The notes under the pieces were generated by a model, which saw only the letters and a list, made by a program, of their open reading frames with translations, made no database searches and was not told where the DNA came from. A stretch of 40,529 bases of DNA from Letharia columbiana (lineage: Eukaryota; Ascomycota; Lecanoromycetes; Lecanorales; Parmeliaceae): assembly GCF_014066305.1 (NCBI RefSeq), contig NW_023501158.1, positions 1-40,529 of the forward strand. Direction: 5' to 3'. Below, one piece after another: positions 1 to 11,998 of this stretch. The translations under genes were made by a program, and so were the position numbers. Positions within the stretch are counted from its first letter, which is position 1; each line of letters opens with the position of its first letter.

Positions 1-17
1 ATATTATTTTATTTTTC

Positions 18-830
18 TAATATAAATTCGAGATCTTAACGAAATATATTATAATATAGTATATCTATAATATTATATTATAAAATAATATATATATAAA
101 ATATCTTATTAAGATTTCTATATTTAGAAGTATAAAGTAGCTATTTTAATTATTATTCTAATTAATAATTAATCGTATCTACTTTTATTTAATATACTAT
201 TATAGCTAATACTATTATAACTAGTATTCTTATAACTAATACTTTTATAACTAGTACTTTTATAATTAATACTCTTATAATTAATACTTTTATAACTATT
301 ACTTACTATTATAACTATTACTATTATAACTACTATCGAAATATAATTCTTATATATCTTAATTATTATATTCTTTAGTTATTTAATTTTATATTATATT
401 TCGTTCTATATATTATATATCTAATATTTTAATAGCTATTACTATTATAACTACTATTATTTATTATTTAAATAGTCTATTATTATATAATAGCTATAAT
501 AATATTAATTATAATAGTATTAGTTATAATAATATTAGCTATAATAATAATAGATATAATAATAATAGATATAATAGTAATAGATATTAATAATAATAGC
601 TATAATAGAAGTAGCTATAATAGATAGTTATAATAGTAGTAGTTATAATAATAATAGCTATTATATTAAATTTATCGAATAAATATATCTAAATATAGAA
701 ATTTTAGTCGAGATATCTTATATATATATTATTTTATAATATAATATTATAGATATACTATATCGTAAAATATTTTATTAAGATCTTATATTATATTAGA
801 TATAAGATAATATAAATCTTAATAACTTAT
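18..830. repeat. Palindromic AT unit, copy A
   Basis: The left arm (about 18-126) reappears inverted at about 693-815, sharing the runs around TATCTATAATATTATATTAT and its complement. Between the arms the left half is built of TATAACTA/CTATTATAACTA-like words and the right half of their complement ATAATAGCTATAAT, so the whole unit is close to one large palindrome. A central spacer lies at about 339-440. It could be a foldback element or two head-to-head repeat copies; RIP has blurred the original sequence. Confidence 0.6.
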
Positions 831-1789
831 ATTATATTAGAGTATAATATAATAGATTAATATCTTATATTATATTATATCTTTTTAATTAATACTTAGT
901 CTTCTTAATAAATTTTAGAAAATTTTATTATATTAATATTAATATTCTAAATTAATACTTTTACTATAAAAGCTAAGAAGTATATATATTTTCTAAGCTC
1001 TCTTATAAATATAAATAAAATATTTTATATTTTTATTATTATATTAAAACTAGATAAATTCGATATTAGTTTTAAGAAATCTTATATTTAAATAAATTAA
1101 GATTTCGATATAAATATAATATCTTCTAAATTAATACGTCTTTTAGATCTATATCTCTATCTACTTTTAAAAATTAAATTTAAAAATCTTTTTATATATA
1201 TAACGAATTATTATAATATCGTACTAGAATATTAAATATAGTTTATAATTAATATAAAAGAAATTTAAAGAAATATTCGATACTTTATAGCTTCGAAAAT
1301 TATATTTATTACGAAATTAGAGAGATCTAAGTATCTTAGTTTAATTCTTAAAATTCTATAGCTTTATACTATAAATACTTTTATTTTAATCTATCTTTCT
1401 ATTATTATTTTAAGAAATAAATTAAAAGACGAGAAAGTTCGAAGAATTATAAGTTCGAAAATAGTTTTCTATAAAGATTATAATTTATTAATAAATTCTA
1501 AGTTCGCTATAACTACTTCGAAGACTATTAAATAAAATAAGTTAAAGACTTTCTTTAAAGAAATTAATTCTTTAGAATTTAATAATTCTTCTAATTCTAG
1601 AGATAACTTATTAGATATTAAAGAGATTAAGCGTTAGAATTTTTAATAAATTAAGTTTATTTTAAATAGAATATTAAATTATTAAAACTTATAGTAGCTA
1701 TTAATTGAAAAGATATAATATAATATAGAATATTAATTTATTATATTATACTCTAATATAATATAAGTTATTAAGATTTATATAATTTT

Positions 1790-2665
1790 ATATCTAATAT
1801 AATATAAAATCTTAACGAAATATTCTACGATATAATATATCTATAATATTATATTATAAAATAATATATATATAAAATATCTCGACTAAAATTTCTATAT
1901 TTAGATATATTTATTCGATAAATTCGATATAATAGCTATTATTACTATAGCTATTACTATTATAGCTATCTACTATAGCTATTACTATTATAACTATCTA
2001 TTATAGCTATCTCTATTATAACTACTATTATTAATATCTACTATTACTATATCTACTACTATTATTATTATATCTATTATCGAAATATAATCTTTATATA
2101 TCTTAGTTATTATATTTTTTAGCTATCTAATTTTATACTATATTTAAAATCTAGTCTCGAAGAGATTTTAGAGAATTAATTTATTTATTCTATATATTAT
2201 ATATCTAATATTCTAATAGCTATTACTATTATAGCTATTACTATTATAGCTACTATTATTTATTATTAAAATAGTTTACTATTATATAATAGTTATAATA
2301 ATAATAATTATAATAGTAATAGCTATAATAATAATAGTTATAATAGAGATAATTATAATAGAAGTAATTATAATAGAGATAGTTATAATAGAAGTAGTTA
2401 TAATAAAAATAGTTATAATAGTAATAGTTATAATAATAATAGTTATAATAGTAATAGTTATAATAGTAATAATTATAATAGATAATAGTAATAGTTATAA
2501 TTAACTAGAATAATAATTAAAATAACTACTTATACTTTTAAATATAGAAATCTTAATTAAAATATTTTATATATATATTATTTTATAATATAATATTATA
2601 GATATATTATATTATAAAATATTTCGCTAAGATCTCGAATTTATATTAGAAAAATAATATAATAT
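1790..2665. repeat. Palindromic AT unit, copy B
   Basis: This is a second copy of the unit at 18-830, in the same orientation. Left arm at about 1,795-1,905, right arm inverted at about 2,545-2,660, with TATAATAG-type words between them that switch strand at the centre. The centre (about 2,075-2,215) matches the copy A centre but carries roughly 40 extra bases near 2,145-2,190. Two direct copies about 1.77 kb apart argue that the palindrome is a real repeated element and not simply low-complexity sequence. Confidence 0.55.
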
Positions 2666-5600
2666 TTAACTCTATTTATATTATATTCGAATACGATATA
2701 ATATTACTTAGTATAAAATATTCTATAAAATATTTCATATCTTTTCGACTAGTAAATTAGTAGTCTATCTTAAGAATTTAAGTCTCTTAAATATCTTTAT
2801 TATTATCTTTAAAAATCTTAATTCTTTTTCTTTATTAAAATAAGTAATTATTATAAGCTTTTTAAATTAGTTTATCGAAGTCTTTAATACTTCGAGAACG
2901 TTAATATTATTATTTCATAAATATCTCTTAAATAAATATTTTCTATTAAAAGAATAATTCGTTAAAGTCTTTTATAATATCTTTTATTATTAGAATTTGA
3001 AAAATAGATTAATAAGCTAGAATTAGATTTAATTCTTAATTTACTTATTATTATAATAGAATAAAGATATCGAGTATTATAATTAATATATTAATATAAG
3101 TATTTTAATAGAAAAGATCTAAGAGATTTATCTTATATAAACTTTATTATATATTAAGTACGTATTATATTTAATATAAAGTCTACTTTCTCAGAATCTT
3201 AAAAGCGCTAGTTTTTTTATACGAAATAATAGCTAAGAAAGCTTATTTAAGACGATCTCGAAGATAATATTTATAAACTTATTAAGCTTATAAATAAATG
3301 TCTATTTTTATAGAATATACGAGCTATTATAATAGATAAAATCGAGAATTCGAAGTCTACTAACGAAACTCGAATAATTTTCAATTATTCTTATATTACG
3401 AAGCTATTTTTAAAGTAAGCTTATCTCGAATTAAACTTAAAAATTTACGATTATTTATTTAATTTATATTATAAATACTTATTCTTAATTAATTTAAAGT
3501 ATATTTATCTTATAATATCTCTATATTCTAACGATAGATATTACTTTATTTTTATTATTTTAGATATTAATTAAATATAGTCTATAAGAATATAATAGAA
3601 ATTATAATTTATAGACTTTATTATAATAAAGCTAGCTTATAGAGTATTTAATTCTATTTCTTTAAAATCTTCTTTATTATATTCGTCGAATTTTAAGATT
3701 TTATCGCCTTTTATATTTTATATAAATAATTTCTTTAATAGCTTTTATAACTTCGAGAATTTTTTTTTTTCTTATAATATTTTTTTTTTCTAGAGTCGAA
3801 TAAACTAAGTTACTCTTATTCTTTAAAAAATTATAATTATTTATTTTATTAATTAAGACTTTTAATATAACTTATATTATTAAAGAATATATTTATATTT
3901 TTAAAAAATAAGTTATTAAGATAGCTAAGTAGCTTATTTCTTTAGATTAATTAAAAGTTCGAGGTTTTTTAGAAATTATCGATATTACGCGTCGATAAGT
4001 AAAGAATTTTATAAAAATTATAAAATCTCTTTCTAGATTTATAAAAAAGATAAAATAATAATAAATTTAAATAGAATAGCTATTCTTTAAAATCTTACGT
4101 ATTAAATATATTATAAGAATAAGTATATACGATATTAATTTAAGTTATTTCATTTATATATATATTAATACTTTTAATTTTATAGCTAAGTATACTATTA
4201 TATAATATTATATCTTTATATTATAAGAAGCTACTTTATTAAAAACTTTATAATTCTAAAAGTTTATTATAATAGAAAAGAATAAGAAAGTATTTATTTT
4301 ATATAATTCGTTTATCTTTAATTTTATTTAAAAGAAGTATTCTATTTATAAGTAAAAACTCTACGCTATTATTATATTTTATAAGAAGTATAATTATTTA
4401 TATAAGTACTCGTATTAGCTTACTATAATATATATTAATTATAAGCCTCTTATATACTTTCTCGATTTAGATCTTTATAAGAAAATCTATAAATATTAAG
4501 CTAATAAACTTTATCGCTTAAATCTTCTTATTTAATATATATCTAAGTCTTAAAATAAAGCTATTAATAATTTATCGAGAATCTTATTTAATATTAAATA
4601 TTTAGAGAATATTACGATTATATAAATACGATAGAAATTAGAGAATTATAGTCTAAAATAAATCTAAAAGAATAATAAGAATAAATTTAATTCGTTTTTA
4701 GTAATACTTATTAGATTTAAATAATTTAAAATTATTAATAGAAGTACGCTATATAATATTTCTTCTTTCTCGCTAAAAGCTATTTCTATTATAAAAGTTA
4801 TAAAATTATCTATAAAAATCTTTAGTAAGATCGATAAGAATATTAAGATTTAAATTAAAGTCTATTATAGTAGTATCTAATTTAGTAAAATCTATAAATT
4901 TCTTATTATAAAATCTTCGACTTTTATTATTACGTTACTTTAAAAAGCTTTTAAATATTAAATAGTATAATATATTCTATAAATCTTTCGAGAAGATATA
5001 TATTTACTCTATATGCTAAAAGAAAAGATATTTACGATACTTTAAAAAGTTTATAATAAAAGCGAATATTAGATTAAGACTAGTACTTTAATAAGACTAT
5101 ATAGCTATTATTAACTTAAAAAAGTATAAGATATTAAGAAATATATTATTAAGTATCTTAAATATATTAAGTATAAACCTATTATTAGATTTTAGTCTTT
5201 ATATTTTATTAAAGTTATATATTCTTTTTAGCTTATAAAAATAGACTTTATTAATTTACTTAAAACTATTAAAATAAGATTTACTTTTATACTTATAAAA
5301 GTTTACTATATAAGTAAATTTATAATTCTCTTTACTACTATATTTACTAATATAAAAAATATTATTTAATATCTTAAGTTATTCTTTACTATATATAAAA
5401 AGTCTTATATTAACTATCTCGATTATAATTAATATTTCTTTAATAATAAATTAAAAGAATTCTTAAGATTTAAAGATATTATCGTTATATATAGCTTTTT
5501 TAATACTTCTAAAAGTATAAAAATAATCGAGATTTATAATAAACTACTAAAAGCGATACTTCGCAAGAATTCTCTTTATATCGAATTAAAATAAGATTAG

Positions 5601-6520
5601 CGTTTATTAAAGATAAGAGATTTAATTAATATATAAGTTATTAAATACTTAGAAATCTCTTCTATTAATATTCTTTTTAAATTACTATTAAAAGCTTTTA
5701 CTAGTATATTTATCTTATATATACTTTTTAAATATAATATTTTTATTTAAATAGCTAAATTAAAAGATTTTATTAGCTATACTTAAATTATATAATAATA
5801 TCTTTTTTATTAAGCGAATCTTTATAATATAATTAAATAATATTTAAATTAATAGAAGAAGAATATAGCTTCTTAATATAATAAGAAAATTAAGTAAGTT
5901 ATATATTATATTAATAATCTAATTATATTATATTAAAAGAATATAGAAAAGCTAAAAGCTCGCTAGAGAGGTTTATTTTAAATAAGTAGATATAGTAGAT
6001 TCTATAAAAGATTCTTTATATTTATATAACTTAATAATTAAAAAATTAGATATATATTTTATAGAGATTATCTTAAGAAATTCGTTACTTATATAGACTA
6101 TCTTCTAGATTTCGCTATCTTCTTATTACTATAGTAGTAAACTACTCGATATTCTCGCTAGAAACTTTTTTAGAGATTTATACTTCTTATAGAAAGCTTT
6201 AGAATTTATACTTTCTCGAAGTTTATACTTTCTTAGAAGTATATACGCTTTTAAAAAGCTTTAGCGTTCTTACTTTCTATAGTATTATATAAAAATAATT
6301 ATAAAAATAATAGTAATTTTATTTTTTACTTTAGATACTATACTATACTACGACTTTATTTCTTTTATCTATATTTATATATAGCTTTATAATCGCTAAG
6401 ACTCTTTCTTATTTATTTCGTAGTAGTCGGAAAATACTTTTTTATAGACTTTTACAGCTAGTTTATATATAGTATAGCTTAATCTAATAAAATAAATATC
6501 CTACTATCGTAGGCTTTCAT

Positions 6521-7992
6521 AGATTCTATATCCTCTTCTACCCACACGAGCCTGGTCATCCTTGTTCTTTACCCTGGATGTACCCGGAGATAAAGGGGTG
6601 TATAAGTATCAAGTCCCTCATCAATTAGTCCCTTTCACCCTCTGCCTAATACGGTCACATTCTCAACTCCCCAGCAGCGATACATGCGGTCTCCGCCCAG
6701 AACCCATTCTCGGAAAAGAGCAGCACGAACGTAGGGCGCATTCCCAGCGGTATTGTTCTAAAAAGCTACTGCGTCCGACTTCAACGTAAGTGGCTTTCGC
6801 AAAGGTAGCAGATTGAAGAACGATCCCGAATCTTGGCAAAGATAATTCTAGTGGGGTAGTAACATTAGAGAGGGTTAGCTACGAGACTGGCATGACCATA
6901 GTTGACAGTCAAGAGTCAACGCTGGGCTATGATGCTCATGAGAATGGGTTTATGAAAAGCTGCTAAGTCCCCTGGCCCTGTTTCATGACTGCCTAAGGTC
7001 GACAATGAAGTGGGAGGGCCTGAGAGTCCGGGCGCAATCGCAAACTCCATGTCCATCAAAGAGCCGCTCGGATGAGACGATCATGGACTTGCGCAGACTT
7101 TACATTTACGATCAGGGTTGGCGGAAGAAATTGGATATCGTCGGATGTTGAGCGCGCGGCGGACGTCTTATTGAACTGGATGGACGAGTAGTCCTTCATG
7201 GTGAACCGACTCGAAACGCTTGTCGGGACCGGCGAAGTTTGCGGGTTCTCTGATCAGGGAGTCGTTGGCAATGAGCGGTTCAGCTCAAGCGGCTGACCTC
7301 GAGGTGGAGAGGATGGAGGTCTGTCTCGCTTCAGTGACGTGCGGCGAGATGATCTTTTCTGGGAAGGGGTTCTGCATGCATTGGAACCACCATTTGAACA
7401 ATACCAAGCAGTCTACACTCAATTGCTCAAAGAAGATCACCTGGACTGGCATTATAGTGACACTCTGAACGCTCTGGCCTTTTCTTGCACGCGACAAATG
7501 CTAGTCGCACGGCATTCATGCTTTAATTCAGCAGAGGAAGAACTCACTAGACCTTGGGACATTTGTGAAGAGGCGCCATAAGGACCCAGGACCAAAGGCA
7601 CCCAAGCTAAATGGTAGACAGGCTGTAGTATGAGAAAATACATTCTTCGCAATCGACACAGAGAATGACAGCGTTCCCGAAGAACTTGAGTAGCCGATAC
7701 CTGGGAACTCACCTTGACCACATTACCTGAGCTGACTGTCTGAGTTAACATAGTCGAGATCGAGTGGAGACAGTTTTGAAAAGAATCAAGGACTCCAAGC
7801 TACCTCGCTAAAATTGAAATTTCTTTTCATCATCCCAGTTCCTCACACCTTGCAGCATCGGTTAGACTCGGATCATATGCTTATGAGTAGCCAGGAGCTA
7901 CAAGCTGGCTGTCATCTCTCCGGTGGCAGGATCGCACTGCATGACTGTGACGGACGATGATCTCCCAGATTGCTTATTCAAGTGAGGCTGGA
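6521..7992. other. Balanced-composition stretch without a gene I can support
   Basis: Short ORFs exist on both strands. The most coding-like is a plus-strand frame at about 7,300-7,581 that lacks an ATG; an in-frame TGA lies just upstream near 7,300, and the frame ends with residues ...WDICEEAP. It matches no family I recognise. Nothing resembling an RNA gene or a repeat array is visible. It may hold remnants of decayed genes like those seen elsewhere in the window. Confidence 0.4.
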
Positions 7993-9231
7993 TCAGGATT
8001 GCCTCTCGAAAATTCCGAGGCAGTCCCAAACGACTTTTCCGCGCCCCATACCCGACCTCATGAGTTTCCAACGAAGTTGAAATCGCGTTCGGAATGTGGA
8101 TCCAAAGCCTTGTTCCTCATCTTCTTTGCCGCTGACTCATACAATCCTAGTCCACTGTTAGTAGGCGGAAGTACCATGTCGAGCGACCTCGCGCATCGGC
8201 TAGACAGTTCTCATAGTTGCTCAAAAAGCGGACACGTTCTAGCATTGTCCTAGGAGTATCGGCTTTCCCTGTTATCATGTTGCTAAGGAGTTCACAGAGT
8301 GCATTGACGACGACGCCATGCCCGTCTGCGAAGCTGTTCAACCGCAAATTTAACGCCGGATAAAAAATGCTGATGACCAGCAGTAGAAGATTTTGAGCTA
8401 CGGCGGTCGAGGAATTTCTGAAATAGTGTCTTGTATTACTCGACTGGGTAATTCAAAGGTCTCAAGCGGCCACTGGTATATTCGATATGTAGTATGGGTG
8501 TCTCGACTACGGATCGATTGATGAAGTCATCAAACGCAGAGTTCCATTCACACTGAGAGAGTCTAGGACCCAGCTTCGCAGGCGATTGAGTCGAGGACAG
8601 ACGGGCGAAATCAACAAGTGTCTGGAACTCTTCGTAGGTGAGAAGATGGCAGTGCTTATTTCCAGCGAGTAGCTGCAGGTGTGAGTGGTACTTCCAAGTG
8701 TGAAGCAGCTCAGATCTGAAAGGCTTGTAGGATGTAAAGTCTCAGCGTAGGTAGTCTTCGGGGCGAAGCTCATCCGCCGGGCAAATTACAAATTCATACC
8801 CCAAACTATGCGATTCTTACAAGTTCATACCCCATCTTACATTTTCATATCCCTCACCGAAAAATAGGGTATGAAAATGTAATTTACCATTCCCTGGTGT
8901 ACGAAAATGTTAAAACATCATCAATTTATACATGCAGCTATCCCGATATCTATATACGAGAACCTTTTTTATTATATGGTAGGAAAGAGTAAAAATAGGC
9001 TGAGAGGTTAATTCGTAACATCTTGATTAATAGGGGTCACTTATAGGCTACCTTACCCCCACCCGCCCCGAAACCTTACGCTAAACCCCCCGCCTCCTGC
9101 GAGAATATAAATTTCGAAAGTAGGCCCTTAGGTAGTAATTCCAGGCCGCTTCGGTAACTTACAAAATCATACCCCTTACATTTTCATACCTCATTGGGGT
9201 ATGAATTTGTAATTTGCCCCTCATTCGCCAT
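7993..9231 (-). pseudogene. Unknown three-exon gene interrupted at codon 2 by a MITE
   Basis: Removing the element at 8,779-9,219 and one copy of its target duplication restores an ATG at 9,231-9,229 in good context (GGAAATGG), followed by an open frame from 8,777. Three exons then join in consistent phase: 8,511-8,777, 8,175-8,443 and 7,993-8,131, with introns 8,444-8,510 (GTAGTC...CAG) and 8,132-8,174 (GTACTT...CAG, containing CTAAC). The model gives roughly 226 residues. Codon 13 is an in-frame TGA directly after ...EDYLR, possibly from CGA. Exon 2 carries one hydrophobic stretch (AVAQNLLLLVISIFYPALNL). I recognise no family. The consistent phasing over three exons is the main evidence that it was a gene; the MITE and the stop argue it no longer is. 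The second intron is short (43 bp) and less certain. Confidence 0.5.
8779..9219. mobile_element. 441-bp MITE with 26-bp perfect terminal inverted repeats
   Basis: Positions 8,779-8,804 and 9,194-9,219 are perfect inverted repeats of 26 bp, beginning GGGCAAATTACAAATTCATA. The element is flanked by CTCATCCGCC (8,769-8,778) and CTCATTCGCC (9,220-9,229), a 10-bp target duplication with one C/T difference. Inside, the word TTACATTTTCATACC and variants recur in both orientations near each end (around 8,820-8,910 and 9,160-9,190), which suggests sub-terminal transposase sites. There is no coding capacity. A 9-11 bp duplication suits a Mutator-like (MULE) non-autonomous element, but the family is inferred from that length only. 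Confidence 0.85.
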
Positions 9232-9922
9232 TTCCTGTCTCTGTTCTTTCTCTGCTCAGAGTAAGACTGTCGCCATCAAGCTGACAATGCGTCCGGAACG
9301 CTCCCTGTGCCACGCCCCGCCCGAAGGATTCGGTGGACAATCCGTTATCGAGCCTAATATACTCGTGAATCCTTCAAGCCGATTTCATGCACTCCTAGAA
9401 GACTATGTGCTTTCAACTGGCGTCTAAGTCCCACCGCTAGAGAGCTTCCTTTCGAAAGTTGCCTAACATTAGCGCTGTCCAGTCGATGATCGAGACTTGC
9501 CTTGGGGATATGGTGATTACCTTGGACTTGGCATTTTAGCTGGAAAGGTGTCAGTCCGGATTTAAAGTCTTGGCACAACTGCTTCGTAAGGTTAGCGTGC
9601 TTAGAAATTCATTTGGGAAGCAACGCTCGGGGTTAAGATGTTGGCATTCTCGCCTGATTCAGTAAACGGCATGGAAGTTAAGGCCGAGCAGACCGAGCAT
9701 CTGCCCCTTTGTCAAGTATATAAGAAGCGCCCTCGCATCCAATTATTCAGATTCAAGCAGCGAGCACCAGACAACTCGAACCTTCATCTTGATCATCGCT
9801 TGCGAGACTGCTCGAAACAAGCACAATCCATCTGACTCCTTACATTTACCAAAATCCATAAACCCCATCGTTATCAACATTTACATCACCTTCCTTCACC
9901 ACAGACCCCAATCACCACCACC
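9232..9922. other. Intergenic region and promoter side of the NmrA-like gene
   Basis: No gene is supported. On the minus strand around 9,530-9,590 a short frame reads TKQLCQDFKSGLTPFQLKCQ, which faintly recalls the Q-motif region of helicases, but nothing downstream supports it. The last 200 bp hold the promoter and pyrimidine/CA-rich leader of the gene at 9,923. Confidence 0.4.
9717..9724 (+). promoter_or_regulatory. TATA box of the NmrA-like gene
   Basis: TATATAAG lies 199 bp before the ATG at 9,923 and is followed by a C/T- and CA-rich leader (about 9,830-9,922) ending CACCACCACCATGG, a usual arrangement for filamentous-fungal genes. Confidence 0.5.
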
Positions 9923-10855
9923 ATGGCCAAGCTCCTCACTGTCTTCGGTGCAACGGGTCAGCAGGGCGGCTCAGTCGTCGACTATGTCATCAACGACTCG
10001 GAACTTTCCAAGCAGTACAAAGTCCGTGGCATTACTCGAGACCTCACCAAGCCCGCCGCCCAAGCTCTGCAACAAAAGGGTGTCGAAGTCGTCAAGGCTG
10101 ATGCTGACGACAAAGATTCCCTCAAGCAAGCCATGGAAGGCGCCCACACAGTCTTTGGCGTCACGGCCACCATCTACGACGAGAAGTTGAAGGAGAGAGA
10201 ACTCGCTCAGGGGAAGGCCATGGCAGACGCTGCCGTTGCTGCCGGCGTGCAGTACTTCATCTTCAGCACCCTGTCGAACGCGGGCAAGATGTCGGGCGGC
10301 AAGCTCCAGAAAGTGGACCATTTTGACGTGAAGGCGGAGATCGAAGACTACATTCGCGCGCGGCCGATGAAGAGCGCATTTTTCGCACCGGGAAGCTTCA
10401 TGCAGAACTTTGGTCATCTTATGGCACCGCGTCCAGCCGGCGACGGCACTTACGCCATTGCGCACTTCGTGAAACCCGAGACGCAGCTTCCGCTCATCGA
10501 CACTGTCGACGACACTGGCAAATACGTTGGCGCGATCCTCGCCGAGCCCGACAAGTACGAGGGCAAGGTCTTGTCTGCGGCCACCAGACTTTACTCATAC
10601 AGCGAGATTGTAGAAACGATGAGTAAAGCTTCTGGCAAGACGGTTCAGTACAAACAGCTACCTCAGAGCGTCTGGAGCGGCTTCTTGCCCCCTGATACGA
10701 AGGATTACTTGGTTGATATGTTTTTGTGGATTCAAGACTATGGGTACTATGGTCCCAAGACTGAGGAGCTCGTTGACGAGACAGCCAAGCAAGCGCGTGG
10801 CAAGCTGACTACATTGGAGGAATACCTCGTCAGGTGTCCTCTCCATCTGCAGTGA
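9923..10855 (+). CDS. NmrA-like family NAD(P)-binding protein
   Basis: A single-exon frame of 310 codons. The N-terminus carries the Rossmann dinucleotide motif GATGQQGG at residues 9-16, followed by the pattern of atypical short-chain dehydrogenases of the NmrA/HSCARG group: an RGITRD segment after strand 2, a VEVVKADADD segment, GAHTVFGVT, and YFIFSTLSN where classical SDRs have their serine. The YxxxK catalytic pair is not evident, as in NmrA regulators that sense NAD(P) without catalysis. Length fits the family (about 300-350). The ATG has strong CACCATGG context. GC content and codon use are typical of an intact housekeeping-type gene, unlike its neighbours. The exact role (redox sensor, nitrogen-regulation partner or reductase) cannot be told from sequence. 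Probably cytosolic: no signal peptide or membrane segment. Confidence 0.92.
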   Translation: MAKLLTVFGATGQQGGSVVDYVINDSELSKQYKVRGITRDLTKPAAQALQQKGVEVVKADADDKDSLKQAMEGAHTVFGVTATIYDEKLKERELAQGKAMADAAVAAGVQYFIFSTLSNAGKMSGGKLQKVDHFDVKAEIEDYIRARPMKSAFFAPGSFMQNFGHLMAPRPAGDGTYAIAHFVKPETQLPLIDTVDDTGKYVGAILAEPDKYEGKVLSAATRLYSYSEIVETMSKASGKTVQYKQLPQSVWSGFLPPDTKDYLVDMFLWIQDYGYYGPKTEELVDETAKQARGKLTTLEEYLVRCPLHLQ

Positions 10856-11998
10856 TGGGTGTACCATTGTGAGAAGTAAAGACAGCGTCAGCAAGCTCAC
10901 TTGACGGCGAGATCTCTGAGCTCCGAATGATACGGGGCTAAAGGCGGTGGAAAGCGGTAGTCTCAATAGAAAATCAGAATGAGGCGGCTCTCACCCTAGC
11001 ATACGCTTTTTTGTTCCATGATTAGTCTCAAATGTGAAGTACACAATTATGCTTTCCGCGAAAAACGCGATCTTCCATGAGGACTGATTCGCTGTGTTTG
11101 GCGCTACAGACCTTGCAGCAGCGCCGTACCTTCACCTCTTTCACTAACGATATTCCATCTTTCGTGCTTTGAGGCGACTTGTTGGGCATTTGGTAAGTGC
11201 AAAGGTGAGGCGTGGCCCAGCCTTGCCTGCTATTTCATCCTGGGTGAATGCCACTTATACCGAACACTCCTAGGAAGTCTTTCCTATGTTCCCAGTGGTC
11301 TCCTTGCTGGATTCTCCCCTAAAAAGATAGTCCGAACAAAATGTCCTGCGCCGCTCGCACAATCTTTTCCCGAGCAGCAGAAGCTGCTGTGGCAGACAGC
11401 TCGGCGACATAAACATACCTTGGTCTCTCGCCGCAGCATCTAGCCTCTGCTCTAGCTGATCAGTTGCAGAGTAGATCTGTCAAGCACGCTGTAAGTGGTC
11501 CTGCAGTCGATACATACTGACCGAACCTCAAGTATAGATGCGGGCGCCCATTTATCCCCAGTCTCGAAAGATAGGTTAAAGCAAATAACATGCAGCGAGG
11601 ATAGGTTGCATCAAAGCTGTTATTTGACTTTGGTAGTGTTTCATATCATTGGACGAATGGAGAAGATCTTCATTTCTTTCTTCAAGTACTGCGCGGGCTA
11701 CGGCTGGTGCAGGACAGAGTCTATCAGGAAAGCTGAAGGAGTGCAGCGGTGAGAGGGCGCAGTAGCATTACAGCCTTGCGTGCGTCATGTGGCGTGCATG
11801 GACAATCGCTTTTCCAGCTTCGTCATGAACACCGAAGAGATTCTACTCTTCATTAGTGCGTATGGGGACACCGCCGTAACAGGTCTTCAAAGGGTCATTT
11901 TGCTAGACGTGGTATACTTCGCATTCGTAAAGGGCAACGCTTTCTACCCTTAAAAGCCTTACCTGAGGACTCGACTTGAGCCAAATCAAAGCCGTCGA
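10856..11998. other. Gene-free stretch after the NmrA-like gene
   Basis: Only short frames occur. A minus-strand frame near 11,330-11,430 is moderately coding-like (reads VAELSATAASAAREKIVRAA) but is about 50 codons, has no clear ATG and no recognised family. I see no repeat, RNA gene or element ends. Confidence 0.35.

Larger units (their letters stand above)
1..6520. repeat. AT-rich RIP-type block, no surviving genes
   Basis: The block is overwhelmingly A+T. The dinucleotides CA and TG are almost missing, whereas CG (as TCGA, ACGA), CT and AG remain common, which is what strict CpA-to-TpA mutation on both strands leaves behind. Every frame is full of TAA and TAG stops and I find no usable ORF. 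Presumably these are old transposon copies destroyed by RIP, but I cannot name their families. Balanced sequence begins between about 6,490 and 6,545. The palindromic units inside are listed separately. Confidence 0.9.

Noticed and set aside
1..6520. Nuclear copy of mitochondrial DNA as explanation of the AT block
   Set aside because: No mitochondrial gene or rRNA similarity is visible, and the selective loss of CA/TG with CG kept indicates RIP instead.
9530..9590. Helicase-like minus-strand words
   Set aside because: Only about 20 residues, with no Walker A or DEAD/DEAH motif following in any frame.
9971..10465. 164-codon minus-strand frame opposite the NmrA-like gene
   Set aside because: It lies wholly antisense to a well-supported gene and its residues are the complement pattern of that gene's codons; a shadow.
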